64,000 nt of DNA from Lentisphaerae bacterium GWF2_45_14 (GTDB taxonomy: Bacteria; Verrucomicrobiota; Lentisphaeria; Victivallales; GWF2-45-14). Below are positions 40,788 to 50,045 of this stretch, piece after piece. The translations under genes and the position numbers were made by a program. Where the stretch lies: NCBI GenBank assembly GCA_001804785.1, contig MHBG01000058.1, forward strand, positions 19,993 to 83,992, given 5' to 3'. Each line of letters opens with the position of its first letter. Position 1 is the first letter of the stretch. The notes beneath the pieces are model-generated. The model saw only the letters and a list, made by a program, of their open reading frames with translations, ran no database searches and was not told the origin of the DNA.

Positions 40788-42938
40788 TCAGGTAACGTCT
40801 TTCGGTGGTTTTTTGAAGACTTTTATTTCGCCGGATGCGGCGGGTGGGCCCTGAAGTTCGTCGACATGTTTCCTGTATCTTTTCTGGTAATAGGCATAGA
40901 GCTTCAACTGGCTTCTGGATTTTTCCTCGCGGAATGCCTTATCGGTTCTTGAGTATTTATTGGGCCCGATCAGCCTGCGCCCTTTTCTTTTATCGTCCAG
41001 GGCTGCCTTGAGGACATACATGAGTTCAGACTTAAGGTCGTCATTTTCAACGGGGAAGAGCAGTTCGATCCTTTTATCAAGGTTTCTCGGCATGACATCG
41101 GCGCTGCCTACGTAGAACTCGGCCTTTCTGTTGTTCGCAAAGTAGTAAATCCTTGAATGTTCAAGGAAGCGGTCGACAACGCTTATTACCTTTATGTTTT
41201 TCTGAGCCGTTTTCTCGACAAAGGGATTTATTCCGCAAATACCCCTTACGATAAGGTCTATTCTGACGTGGTTCCTGGCTGCATCATAGAGTGATTCTAT
41301 CAGCTCATGATCAATCAGTGAATTGACCTTCAAAATGATGTAACCGGGATTTTCCTTTGTTGAAAGGTTTTTTTCGCGTTCTATGAGGTACTTTATCTTA
41401 TCCCTGAGGGCAAATGGCGCTACTATTATCTTATTCCATGACGGTGGTTGGGAAAAGCCGGTTATCACATTAAAAAGGCTTGATATATCAGCCGCAAGAA
41501 CAGGGTCGTCGCTAAAGAGGCCGATATCTGTATAGAGCTTTGCCGTGCTGTCGTTGTAGTTGCCGGTGGAAAGATGAATGTATCGCTTGATGCCATTTTT
41601 TTCCTTCCTTATCACGAGCAGCGCCTTGCAGTGCACTTTAAGCCCGGCGATGCCATAGATAACGTGAGCGCCGGCTTCATCGAGTTCCAGAGCCCATTTT
41701 ATATTACTCTGCTCGTCAAATCTCGCCTTCAATTCTATGAGAACGGTCACCTGCTTGCCGTTTCTGGCGGCCCGCGCAAGCGCCCCGACGACTGGCGAAT
41801 CTCCGCCGACGCGATAGAGTGTCTGCTTTATGGCCAGCACATCGGGATCATTGGCTGCCTCCTCTATCATTTTTACTACGGGATCAAATGACTCATAGGG
41901 GTGGTGCACCAGGAATGCGCCTCTCCTCTTGATACAGGCGAAAATCGATTCATCAGGCATAAGACTTCCGGACGGCAGCGGCGGCAGCTCATGATCATTC
42001 AAGTCAAGCCCTCCGCACTGGGAGATGAGATTAAACAAGCCTTTCAGGTCGAGTATTCCAGATGCGGAGAAAAGGTCTTCCTGGTCTCCGTGGAGCTTTT
42101 CCATAAGCCAATTTCTGGAAATTCTGCTCATCGTGCTTGAAACCTCAAGCTTTATCACTTTCCGTTTCGAGCGTTTTTGGAGCTCTATCTGCATTTCGGA
42201 AAGCAAATCCGCTATAATTTCCTCGTCAACGCTGAAATCCATATCGCGGGCTATCCTGAAAAATGAAGTCTCGATGATTGTGCATCCTTCCAGGAGCACC
42301 TCAAGATTTTGTGCGATAAGGCCCTCGGCGGACACGAATATTTTCTGTCCTTCCCTGTTCTGTACCGGGATAAAACGCGGGATAGAGGGAGGGACCTCTA
42401 TTATCGCGAATTTTTCAGAGTCATCGCCTTCCTTTAGAAGCCTTACGAGGATTTCGAGACAGCAGTTTCTTATGATTGGGAACGGATGTGACTGGTCAAA
42501 TCCTATTGGAGTAAGGACAGGCTCTATTTCGCTGTGGTAGAACTTCTTGAGTTCTTCTTTCTGTTCGATTGAAAGCTTTCCGAACTCGGTAATACATACT
42601 CCTTTTCTCTCAAGCTCCGGAAGTATGTCATCGTTCAAATATCTGTACTGGCGCCTCACGAGTGTTTTTATTCTTGAATTAAGCTTTTCGAGAAGTTCTT
42701 CCGGCTCATAGTCAAGAGGCAATTCCTCAGCCTCGGCATCCGGGGATGCCTGCTGCCTTATCGCTGCAATTCTGACCATAAAAAACTCGTCGAGATTGCT
42801 GCTGAAAATGGCAAGGAATTTGGCGCGCTCCAGGAGCGGATTGTTCTTGTCGGCAGCCTCGTCGAGCACTCTTGAATTAAATTCGAGCCAGCTTATGTCG
42901 CGGTTTATTAATCTTGGATTGTCGTCTTTTTTTTTCAT
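40788..42938 (-). CDS. ppk1: Polyphosphate kinase 1
   Basis: Makes long-chain polyphosphate from ATP, reversibly. The 716-residue protein has the N-domain (NRDISWLEFNSRVLDEAADK), head domain, and phospholipase D-like catalytic halves with the phosphohistidine region LKVHCKALLVIRKE and RYIHLSTGNYNDSTAKLYTD, then SADVMPRNLDKRIELLFPVE. Its ATG overlaps the stop of ppx (ATGA at 42935-42938), so synthesis of the two opposing enzymes is coupled. Last gene of the ROK kinase-ppx-ppk1 operon. Confidence 0.95.
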   Translation of the reverse strand: MKKKDDNPRLINRDISWLEFNSRVLDEAADKNNPLLERAKFLAIFSSNLDEFFMVRIAAIRQQASPDAEAEELPLDYEPEELLEKLNSRIKTLVRRQYRYLNDDILPELERKGVCITEFGKLSIEQKEELKKFYHSEIEPVLTPIGFDQSHPFPIIRNCCLEILVRLLKEGDDSEKFAIIEVPPSIPRFIPVQNREGQKIFVSAEGLIAQNLEVLLEGCTIIETSFFRIARDMDFSVDEEIIADLLSEMQIELQKRSKRKVIKLEVSSTMSRISRNWLMEKLHGDQEDLFSASGILDLKGLFNLISQCGGLDLNDHELPPLPSGSLMPDESIFACIKRRGAFLVHHPYESFDPVVKMIEEAANDPDVLAIKQTLYRVGGDSPVVGALARAARNGKQVTVLIELKARFDEQSNIKWALELDEAGAHVIYGIAGLKVHCKALLVIRKEKNGIKRYIHLSTGNYNDSTAKLYTDIGLFSDDPVLAADISSLFNVITGFSQPPSWNKIIVAPFALRDKIKYLIEREKNLSTKENPGYIILKVNSLIDHELIESLYDAARNHVRIDLIVRGICGINPFVEKTAQKNIKVISVVDRFLEHSRIYYFANNRKAEFYVGSADVMPRNLDKRIELLFPVENDDLKSELMYVLKAALDDKRKGRRLIGPNKYSRTDKAFREEKSRSQLKLYAYYQKRYRKHVDELQGPPAASGEIKVFKKPPKDVT

Positions 42939-44467
42939 GATACAGTCAGTGTCCTTGAGAAAACGTACGTAAAGAGGTCTGACGCTTTCTGGATTGTTTT
43001 CGTGTCAAAAATTTTGCCCGTATTCTCCCTGAATTCCAGCATCAGGCTGTCCTCTTCAATTGCGACGGAAAATTTTTTATATCCGTCATATGCTTCAGCC
43101 ATTCCGCACGCCAGTCGCAGCAGCGCGGCCATTTTGCATACGGTTATTCTGGCCTCGCGGGAAAGCGACATATATTCCACGTGCGCGGGTTTCGGCATTG
43201 ATCTTCTGTGATAGCGCGCCGCGAGTGCGGCAATCTGAAGCTGATTTCTGCTTATCCCCGGTATTTCCGATGACGATATCAGGTAATAAGAATGCTTGTG
43301 ATAGCCCTGGTTGTTTATGAAAAGGCCGCATTTATGGAGGTAGGCCGCGAAGGAAAGAAGAAGGCCGTCCTTCTGGGAAAGACCATGCAGCGCCTCCAGT
43401 CCGGAAAAGAGTTCGCGGCTGTAGCGCACGACAGCTTCCGTGTAGTCGTCAAGACAGCGGTACTTTCTTGCCATGTTTTTAACTGCGGCGGTTATCTGGG
43501 GGATGAAATAATCCTCGCCCTTTCCGAGGAGTTCGTATATGAAATCGTGAAGCAGAGCGTCTTTTGTTGATGTCATGGGAACAATCAATTCTTTGGCGCC
43601 TGTCGCTCTGAAGAGGTAGTCGATTATAAGACAGCACGGTGCCACTGCCTGAGCTATCTCTGGGCTGAGATTGTATTCCTCGCTCAATTTGCCGACATCT
43701 TTTTTTACGCATTCCTTTGAGATAGCGTCGAATTTCTCTCGCGAGATGCTCATAATCATGGTCCCTTTTTTGGGCGGTCCCGCCAGCCTGGCGAGTGCCC
43801 TGACCGATGACCCCATTGCGACAATTCCGTCCGCCTTGAGGTCATGCGATATATGATAGAGCTGGCCAAAGACCTTTTTTACAAAGGGCGCCAGAAGCGA
43901 TATTACCGCGGCGGATGAAATAGTTGCGGCCATTTCCTCAAGCACCCTCAAGGTACCTGTCCTTATCGTCTCCGTAAACGATATTTCGCCATTGTCGTAG
44001 GCGCTTATCTGGCAGGCGCCGGTACCGATATCGGCTATCAGTATTTTTCTGGAATCAAACTTATAATCCTTTTTCACGAAGCGGTTTACGGTAAGATAGT
44101 CCAGCCTTGCCCCGTCAATTCCCTCGAATATCTGAAGTTTTATTCCGCTGGCATGCTCGATCCGTTCGAGAAATATCTCCGCATTGGACGCCTCGCGTAC
44201 CGCGCTTGTCGCCACGGCCTTGCAAATCGTTACGCCGTACTCGTCCATCTTCATTCGGAAATTTCGGAATATTCCACAGAGTACGCGGACAGCCTTCGCG
44301 CTTATCCGTCCGGTCTTGAAGACATCCGAACCTATAGGAACAGGTTGCTCCAGGTCCTCCAGTACTTCTATTTTTTTTCTGCCCGATACCTGCGCTATCA
44401 ACATCCGCGCCGCATGCGCCCCGACATCTATGGTACATACAAGAAACGGCTTGATATCATCTTTCAT
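42935..44467 (-). CDS. ppx: Exopolyphosphatase/guanosine pentaphosphate phosphohydrolase
   Basis: Removes terminal phosphates from polyphosphate or converts pppGpp to ppGpp. The 510-residue protein has the actin-like ASKHA fold: TIDVGAHAARMLIAQ (the usual Gly-Ser-Asn of this motif is replaced by Gly-Ala-His), LIADIGTGACQISAYDNGE, AMGSSVRAL. The C-terminal HD-like helical domain (FAAYLHKCGLFINNQGYHKH) is that of long Ppx/GppA. The ATG at 44467 follows AAAAGGGGATTGT and overlaps the ROK gene stop. Its place between a sugar kinase and ppk1 argues for polyphosphate as substrate. Confidence 0.88.
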   Translation of the reverse strand: MKDDIKPFLVCTIDVGAHAARMLIAQVSGRKKIEVLEDLEQPVPIGSDVFKTGRISAKAVRVLCGIFRNFRMKMDEYGVTICKAVATSAVREASNAEIFLERIEHASGIKLQIFEGIDGARLDYLTVNRFVKKDYKFDSRKILIADIGTGACQISAYDNGEISFTETIRTGTLRVLEEMAATISSAAVISLLAPFVKKVFGQLYHISHDLKADGIVAMGSSVRALARLAGPPKKGTMIMSISREKFDAISKECVKKDVGKLSEEYNLSPEIAQAVAPCCLIIDYLFRATGAKELIVPMTSTKDALLHDFIYELLGKGEDYFIPQITAAVKNMARKYRCLDDYTEAVVRYSRELFSGLEALHGLSQKDGLLLSFAAYLHKCGLFINNQGYHKHSYYLISSSEIPGISRNQLQIAALAARYHRRSMPKPAHVEYMSLSREARITVCKMAALLRLACGMAEAYDGYKKFSVAIEEDSLMLEFRENTGKIFDTKTIQKASDLFTYVFSRTLTVS

Positions 44468-45441
44468 ACAATCCCCTTTTTCCTGGCCAGTACCGTCGCT
44501 CCGCATGCAACGGCGAAATCCATCAGTTCCGAAAGCCTCAGCTCTATTTTTTCAGGACTTATCCCAAACAGGTTTTCTCTGAACCCCATTAGAACAGCCG
44601 GCATAAGCGCCTCACCCATCGACTCCATTACTCCGCCTCCAAAGACAATGCAGTCCGGAGCAATGACTGCGCTCAACGATGCGGCGGCAGCGCCAAGCTT
44701 CATCATTCCCTTGTCCAGAATCAGGCGGACAGCTCTGTCGCCTTTTTCATATGCCTTTGCAAGCTGCTTGCTTGGAATATTCATGGTTTTCCTGTCGATC
44801 AGACCAGCAAGTTCCGAGTCCAAGGATTTGCCGAGAATTTCCTTCTTCAGCGCCCTGACGAAACCGGTTTTGCTGGCATAGGCCTCAATGCAGCCTCGTT
44901 TTCCGCATCCGCACTTGGCTCCGTTATACTTTATAGTCGCGTGACCGAGTTCTCCAGCGATGCCGCCGTTGCCGGTCAGCAGCTTTCCATTGATGATGAT
45001 TCCGCCGCCGAGTCCCGTTCCGACAAAGTAACCCGCCGCAGACTTGAAGCCCCTGGCCGCGCCGAAGTAATATTCTCCAAGTATTCCGCAGTTGCCGTCA
45101 TTACCGAGAAAAATGTCGTCCCGTCCGAATAGCTTTTTAAAATGTTCTTTTACTGAAAAGTTTTTGAGTCCGAGGTTGGGCGCGTGAACGCAGTCCCCCG
45201 TAACGGGGTCTATTGAACTGGGCAGCGCTATTCCGATATCGTTAATATCTTCAAGGCGCATCCCGCATACCCTCAGCGCCTCGTCCGCCGCAACTTTCAC
45301 CTGAGACGCTATCGCCTGGGGATTACCACTCAATTCGACCCGTGTCTTGGCTTTCCCTGCAATATTATTATTCGCGTCAACGACGGCAGCATATATTTTC
45401 GTACCGCCCACGTCTACTCCCAGAGAACATGGATTGGGCAT
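44464..45441 (-). CDS. ROK-family sugar kinase (glucokinase-like)
   Basis: A 325-residue kinase that phosphorylates glucose or a related hexose. Motifs: phosphate loop GVDVGGTKIYAAVV, GNDGNCGILGEYYFGA, VGTGLGGGIIING, the sugar-binding GELGHATI (E, H) and zinc motif CGCGKRGCIEAY. A C-terminal PDCIVFGGGV element closes the fold. AGGGGGATTTAAT precedes the ATG. It is the first gene of an operon with ppx and ppk1, each overlapping by ATGA. Some ROK kinases use polyphosphate in place of ATP, so such use is worth testing, but the residues seen are those of ordinary ATP-type ROK kinases. Confidence 0.9.
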   Translation of the reverse strand: MPNPCSLGVDVGGTKIYAAVVDANNNIAGKAKTRVELSGNPQAIASQVKVAADEALRVCGMRLEDINDIGIALPSSIDPVTGDCVHAPNLGLKNFSVKEHFKKLFGRDDIFLGNDGNCGILGEYYFGAARGFKSAAGYFVGTGLGGGIIINGKLLTGNGGIAGELGHATIKYNGAKCGCGKRGCIEAYASKTGFVRALKKEILGKSLDSELAGLIDRKTMNIPSKQLAKAYEKGDRAVRLILDKGMMKLGAAAASLSAVIAPDCIVFGGGVMESMGEALMPAVLMGFRENLFGISPEKIELRLSELMDFAVACGATVLARKKGIV

Positions 45442-45630
45442 ATTAAATCCCCCTCTATATTTATCTATAAGATATCCCTTTCTCGCGAAAAAGCCAGAAA
45501 ATCATGCAGGTGCCTTATCAGAACTTTGTTAAACACAAAAATCATTCACAGCCGTCCCATAGGGAATTGAAAATTTGAAAGGATGACGGATCACAGCTAC
45601 TCTATTTCGACCAAAAAAAGGAGCAAAGCC

Positions 45631-46145
45631 ATGAATCCGTCGAAGCATAAAATGACAGTGAATAAATGACACGATTTCATCCCGTAGGCAGAAGGCCGCT
45701 TGATGGCGGGAATGCCGACGGACGTTACTGTCAGGTACCCCAGGACGAATACCTTGAACATTCAAACAATGAAAAATTCATCATACTTCAAATAGAGGAT
45801 CCGGAACCACTGGATGAGCTTGATGAAATAGCGCAGGTAAAGGGCTATGATATGCTGTTTTTCGGCCCGGGTGATTTCAGCCATTCGATAGGCGATCCCG
45901 GCAACTTCTCCAATCCCCGCCTGACCGAAGCCCGGAAAATGATTGCTGAAACGGCTCTTAAGTACGGCAAATTCGCAGGCACAGTCGGGAGCCTTTCAAA
46001 TGTAAATGAGCTTATGGGAATGGGTTACAGTTTTATCAATATCGGCGCAGATGTTATTTTTCTCGCAGAAGGCTACAAAAAAATAATCAGCACTTTGCAT
46101 GCAATGCCAAGCCCTAAAAACAAGAGTATTTACTCAGGAGAATAA
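45631..46145 (+). pseudogene. HpcH/HpaI aldolase with a large internal deletion
   Basis: A ribosome site (AAAAAGGAG) and ATG at 45631 start a 12-codon remnant (MNPSKHKMTVNK, stop TGA at 45667). An overlapping ATG at 45666 then begins 159 codons that match only the C-terminal half of an HpcH/HpaI-type class II aldolase: RFHPVGRRPLDGGNADGRYC, FIILQIEDPEPLDELDEI, GYDMLFFGPGDFSHSIGDPG, VNELMGMGYSFINIGAD. About 100 residues, with the catalytic His/Arg region, are missing, so it cannot be active. Intact relatives cleave 2-keto-3-deoxy sugar acids. That the 12-codon start belongs to the same gene is inference. It is followed at once by two more broken genes. Confidence 0.75.
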
Positions 46146-46148
46146 TAA

Positions 46149-46415
46149 ATGAATGTTTTAGAAACTTTTTCTCTGAAGGGGAAAGTCGCGCTGATGACAG
46201 GGGGGCGGGGAAATACGGTCGCCAGATCGTGTCGGCACTAGCCGAGGCGGGGGCGAAGCTTTACATTGCCTCACGGGGAGTCGAGGCTCTTGAAAAGGTC
46301 GCTGCTGAAGAACAAAAAAGAGGCTTTGATGTAACAGCCCTTCCTTTGAATCTTGAGGAAGATAAATCGTTGGAAGAACTTCACGAAAGGATTATCTCCG
46401 AAAAAGGCAAAAGCC
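46149..46415 (+). pseudogene. SDR dehydrogenase, front half, frameshifted
   Basis: The original start (ATG 46149 after AGGAGAATAATAA) gives MNVLETFSLKGKVALMTGG, then the frame breaks in a run of six G (46201-46206); adding one G restores GAGKYGRQIVSALAEAG and the sequence continues as an SDR Rossmann fold (AKLYIASRGVEALEKVAAEE) to about ERIISEKGK near 46410. There it ends abruptly at the junction with aldo/keto reductase sequence. The catalytic Tyr/Lys half is gone. A single-G loss followed or preceded by a deletion explains the state. Confidence 0.75.
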
Positions 46416-46769
46416 AAATCCATAAAACTCTTCAGCCGGAGCGTTTATCTCCAGGGGCTTCTCCTGATGCCGGAAGATAAGATAGAAGGAAAATTGCGGG
46501 ATATTATTCCCGTACGCCGGATGCTTGAAGCTCTCTCGCGGGAAAAAGGAATTACTCCGGCCGAACTTTATATGAGATTCGTCCTTTCACACGAAGAGAT
46601 TGACAGCGTTCTTACAGGCGTTGATAATATCGCCCAGCTCAAAGAAAACCTGCGCCTTTTTGAAAAAGGCCCCCTGGATAAGATAACAATTGATCAAATA
46701 GACACCATCGTTCCCGCTTTCTCTGAAAATATAGTACGCCCAACCAAATGGGAAAAAAAGGAACATTAG
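46416..46769 (+). pseudogene. Aldo/keto reductase, back half
   Basis: In another frame from the SDR remnant, codons from about 46416 encode the C-terminal 118 residues of an aldo/keto reductase: SIKLFSRSVYLQGLLLMPED, EKGITPAELYMRFVLSHEEI, DSVLTGVDNIAQLKENLRLF. The N-terminal barrel with the catalytic Tyr and Lys is missing. The stop at 46769 is intact. The fusion with the SDR front half indicates one deletion that removed the end of one gene and the start of the next. The original order would be aldolase, SDR, aldo/keto reductase, a sugar-acid catabolic operon. Confidence 0.75.
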
Positions 46770-46852
46770 AGTATCCTTATTTTTAAATTTACCGAGAATC
46801 CGCGGCTGAAGAATTTTTCCTCCAGCCACGGATCAATAATGCGGGCCATATT

Positions 46853-48172
46853 TTATTTGTTGCGTCTTACCTTTTCTGCGGCATTTCTGATTCCTTGTAC
46901 CATAGTATCCACATCGTTATCCGTAAGTCTCGGATGCATGGGCAGATTTGTCTGCCTCTTGTAGAAGAACTTTTCTGCGTTCGGGCAGAGGCCGTCCTGT
47001 TGATATCCCATCTTTTTGAGTCCGGCAAAGTGATATGTCGGCTGATAGTGAAGGATGGTCTGGATACCTTCCTCCTGATAAAGCACCCTCATGAATTCAT
47101 CACGGGACGCACCGAGAACGTCTTCTTCAACGCATATCGTATATAGATGGAACACGTGCTTGCATTCTTCCGGCTCGTAGACAGGCGTTATTCCTTTTAT
47201 TCCCTTGAGTCCGGCACTCAGTCGATGCCCAATCGCGCGGCGTTTTTCTGTGATTATTTCAGCCTTATCGACTTGACAGCAGCCGACAGCCGCCTGTATC
47301 TCGTTCATTCTGTAGTTGTTGCCCCAATGGCCGTTCCAGTCCGTGCCATCGAAATGTGAGGGTATCCAGTAGTCAAGTTTGCTTTCCTTTTCTTTCGTGA
47401 TGGAACCGAACTGCCATCTTTTGTCGTCCGGACTCCAATGAGAGAGATTCATGCAGCGCAGCATTTCCGCGCCTTTCGCAAAATTATCGTCATTGGTTGT
47501 TATCATTCCGCCTTCTCCGCAGGTTGTCATATTCTTGAGGGAGTGGAACGAAAAAACTCCGATATCGCCGATTGTCCCGGCCTTGCGTCCTTTATATTCG
47601 GCATTGTGGGCATGAGCGCAGTCTTCGAGAACATAGAGATTATGCTTGCGTGCTATTTCCATTATCGGATCCATGTCGACCATGAGTCCGGCATAATGGA
47701 CGACGAAAATGGCTTTTGTCTTTTTTGTTACGAGTTTTTCCACGCATTTGGGATCGATGTTATATGTACGGGGGTCTATATCGGCGTAGACCGGCTTTGC
47801 GCCCTCCTTGAGAATCACGAGCGATGTCGCGATAAAGGTGTTAGGTGTAACGATGACCTCGTCGCCGGCTTTGATGTCGAATAGCTGTACGGCGACGTGC
47901 ATCCCCGTTGTGCAGTTTGAGACGGCGAGTGCGTGCTTGCAGCCGCACATAGCGGCGAATTTCTTCTGAAATTCGGCGGTCTTAGGCCCCATAGTCAAGG
48001 TGTCCTGCTTCATCGCGGCCAGCACTGCTTTTTCCTCAGCTTCATCGTAGATCGAGCCGAAAAAAGAGTATGGTACCTTGAGCTTTACGCCATCGCCGGT
48101 GGCATAGGAGCTTGTGATGCCGCCATCAGTTTCGCCCCCGGTTACGAATTTCTTTGATTTTTCAGAATCCAT
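46853..48172 (-). CDS. DegT/DnrJ/EryC1/StrS-family PLP aminotransferase
   Basis: A 439-residue sugar aminotransferase-like enzyme. Family blocks: ALAVSNCTTGMHVAVQLFDI, DEVIVTPNTFIATSLVILKE, VLEDCAHAHNAEYKGRKAGT and FSFHSLKNMTTCGEGGM (PLP-binding Lys). The first 30 residues are a hydrophilic extension. Such enzymes aminate keto sugars for cell-surface glycans, or act on inositols. AAAAGGAGAATTAAA precedes the ATG. It is alone on its transcript, divergent from larC, so the pathway cannot be named from context. Confidence 0.9.
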   Translation of the reverse strand: MDSEKSKKFVTGGETDGGITSSYATGDGVKLKVPYSFFGSIYDEAEEKAVLAAMKQDTLTMGPKTAEFQKKFAAMCGCKHALAVSNCTTGMHVAVQLFDIKAGDEVIVTPNTFIATSLVILKEGAKPVYADIDPRTYNIDPKCVEKLVTKKTKAIFVVHYAGLMVDMDPIMEIARKHNLYVLEDCAHAHNAEYKGRKAGTIGDIGVFSFHSLKNMTTCGEGGMITTNDDNFAKGAEMLRCMNLSHWSPDDKRWQFGSITKEKESKLDYWIPSHFDGTDWNGHWGNNYRMNEIQAAVGCCQVDKAEIITEKRRAIGHRLSAGLKGIKGITPVYEPEECKHVFHLYTICVEEDVLGASRDEFMRVLYQEEGIQTILHYQPTYHFAGLKKMGYQQDGLCPNAEKFFYKRQTNLPMHPRLTDNDVDTMVQGIRNAAEKVRRNK

Positions 48173-48225
48173 TTTAATTCTCCTTTTAATACGTTCTAGG
48201 TATTTGTTTTTTTGTCTTTGCTTAT

Positions 48226-48254
48226 ATTAAACGGTCCAAGAAGCTTTATTTCAA
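48226..48254 (-). promoter_or_regulatory. Promoter of the DegT aminotransferase gene
   Basis: On the minus strand: TTGAAA (48254-48249), 17 bp, TTTAAT (48231-48226), about 55 bp before the start codon. The rest of the 214-bp gap to larC is AT-rich with several TATAAT-like strings but no paired -35 that I trust. Confidence 0.45.
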
Positions 48255-48386
48255 CAAAAAATGTATAATTAGTTTAAATAATAGACGCATAAACACATTT
48301 TATAATACAATAAAGTATTAAAATATAGACCCATTGCATTTTCCGCCTTAGATAATAGATTTAATAAATCAGCGGAGACACTAAAA

Positions 48387-49643
48387 ATGAAAATAGTGAA
48401 TTTTTCAAGCATCGGCGGCGCCAGTGGGGATATGATACTCGGTTCCCTTCTCGGACTAGGCGTCGATTTAAAAACCATAGATTCGGCGATAAAGAAACTT
48501 CTTCCCAATGAAAACGTAACTGTAAAAGCGGAGAATATCGTATCGCACGGCATTGCCGGGCTCAGGGCGACTGTGGAAATAGGCGAAACTCACCATCATG
48601 ACACGCACGATTACCACCATAATCATCATCGCAGGCTAGGCGATATCCTATGCCTGATTGAGAAATCTGACCTTCCGGAACAGGTCAAGCTGAACAGTTC
48701 AGAAGTCTTTCAAAATCTGGCGGCAGCGGAAGCCAAGGTGCACGGGGCAACGCCTGAAGAAATCCACTTTCATGAAGTCGGCGCCCTCGACTCAATCGCC
48801 GACATTGTCGGCTCATGTCTCGCCTTTAACCTGCTCGGAGCCGAAAAAATATTCCTATCCCCACTCCCTGAAGGAAAGGGATTTCTTACGTGCCAGCATG
48901 GCGTTATGCCCATTCCCGCTCCGGCGACGGCTGAACTTGTAATGTCGGGTAAGCTTCAGACGTTTCAGACAGATGAGCCCTATGAGCTGGTTACCCCCAC
49001 CGGCGCCGCGCTTCTTGCGACCTGGAAGAAGCTGCCCTCCGGCTTCACTGGAACAACGCTGGCTATTTCTTGCGGCTTCGGCTCCAGGGAACTGCAAAGC
49101 CGTCCCAATCTTCTTCGCGCCTCCCTGATTGAAATCGGCGGCGAAGACGGGCCCCTCTGTGATTCCTGTGTGGTGCTTGAGACAAATATCGATGACGCGT
49201 CCCCTGAAATAATGGGGCTTATGTTCGATAAGCTGCTTTCGGCCGGAGCCCTCGATGTCTTTATGACCCCGGTAATTATGAAAAAGAACAGGCCCGGATT
49301 TCTACTTACGGCCCTCTGTAAAGAAAGTGATGCGGATGCGATAAGGCGCATTATTTTCCTGGAAACGGGAACGTTTGGAATTCGCGAACATTTTTCTTCA
49401 AGAAAAATTCTTAAAAGATCTTTTAAAACAGTTGACATACGCAACGGAAGCATTAGAATTAAAGTAGGGGGTTTTTGCAAAGAAAGCATTACGGCCGCGC
49501 CGGAGATGAGTGATTGCGTAAAGCTCGCCTCCAGTCTTGGACTCCCCGTGAGGACTATTTACAATGAGGCGGTGGCCGTTGCGTTGCGGGAGGTTACGCC
49601 CGATGTTGAAGAAAATGATAGAAAAAAGGATTATTCTGGGTGA
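48387..49643 (+). CDS. larC: Nickel-pincer cofactor biosynthesis protein LarC
   Basis: Inserts nickel into the pyridinium dithiocarboxylic acid cofactor of lactate racemase and related enzymes, using CTP. The 418-residue protein shows the LarC family start (VNFSSIGGASGDMILGSLLG), a His-rich metal loop (THHHDTHDYHHNHH, about 69-82), EIHFHEVGALDSIADIVGS, LVTPTGAALL, and the C-terminal half (VVLETNIDDASPEIMGLMFD, VFMTPVIMKKNRPGFLLTAL). It is a single uninterrupted frame, whereas in Lactobacillus plantarum larC is split and needs ribosomal frameshifting. larA, larB and larE are not in view. The ribosome site is weak (GGAG, 12 bp away). Confidence 0.92.
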   Translation: MKIVNFSSIGGASGDMILGSLLGLGVDLKTIDSAIKKLLPNENVTVKAENIVSHGIAGLRATVEIGETHHHDTHDYHHNHHRRLGDILCLIEKSDLPEQVKLNSSEVFQNLAAAEAKVHGATPEEIHFHEVGALDSIADIVGSCLAFNLLGAEKIFLSPLPEGKGFLTCQHGVMPIPAPATAELVMSGKLQTFQTDEPYELVTPTGAALLATWKKLPSGFTGTTLAISCGFGSRELQSRPNLLRASLIEIGGEDGPLCDSCVVLETNIDDASPEIMGLMFDKLLSAGALDVFMTPVIMKKNRPGFLLTALCKESDADAIRRIIFLETGTFGIREHFSSRKILKRSFKTVDIRNGSIRIKVGGFCKESITAAPEMSDCVKLASSLGLPVRTIYNEAVAVALREVTPDVEENDRKKDYSG

Positions 49644-50034
49644 ATTGGCGTGCTTCTCCTGCGTGATGCTAATGTTGTGGGCGGATGAGTTCTTTGATTT
49701 ACCTCACCGGATATTCGGTACCATGGCGACTCCTGTGAATTATTCCGAAGCGCTTTTTGAGTCGGCCGTAGTCGCCTTTTTAGGCCTTGTTGTATTCTCT
49801 GTGACACACTATCTGCTTCGAAAAATAAAATATCTTGAGGGGTTCCTGCCGATTTGCGATGCCTGCGGCAAGATAAACTTCGGAGGCCGCTGGATACCGG
49901 CGCATGAATATCTGGCAAAGCATTCCGAGGCATTGATTTCACACGGGTTTTGCCCCTCTTGCGCAAAGAGAGAAATCGAGGGGCTTGAGACTGGCATCAC
50001 TCATCACTTCAGTATCTTGACCAGCAAGAAATAA
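49603..50034 (+). CDS. Small two-helix membrane protein with a zinc-ribbon-like tail
   Basis: A 143-residue protein, family not named. The ATG at 49603 has GGGAGG 9 bp upstream and lies inside the end of larC (41-bp overlap). Two hydrophobic segments (about 12-28 and 51-70) precede a cytoplasmic tail ICDACGKINFGGRWIPAHEY and HGFCPSCAKREIEG. The CxxC...CxxC tail resembles the small cysteine module found at the C-terminus of many PAS-containing sensor proteins. A role in metal or redox sensing is possible. The overlap suggests coexpression with larC, though a functional link is inference. Confidence 0.65.
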   Translation: MLKKMIEKRIILGELACFSCVMLMLWADEFFDLPHRIFGTMATPVNYSEALFESAVVAFLGLVVFSVTHYLLRKIKYLEGFLPICDACGKINFGGRWIPAHEYLAKHSEALISHGFCPSCAKREIEGLETGITHHFSILTSKK

Positions 50035-50045
50035 AATAGTTACCG

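Noticed and set aside
44464..45441. Calling the ROK kinase a polyphosphate glucokinase
   Set aside because: The motifs seen are those of ATP-type ROK kinases with the CGCGKRGC zinc site; operon context alone is not enough.
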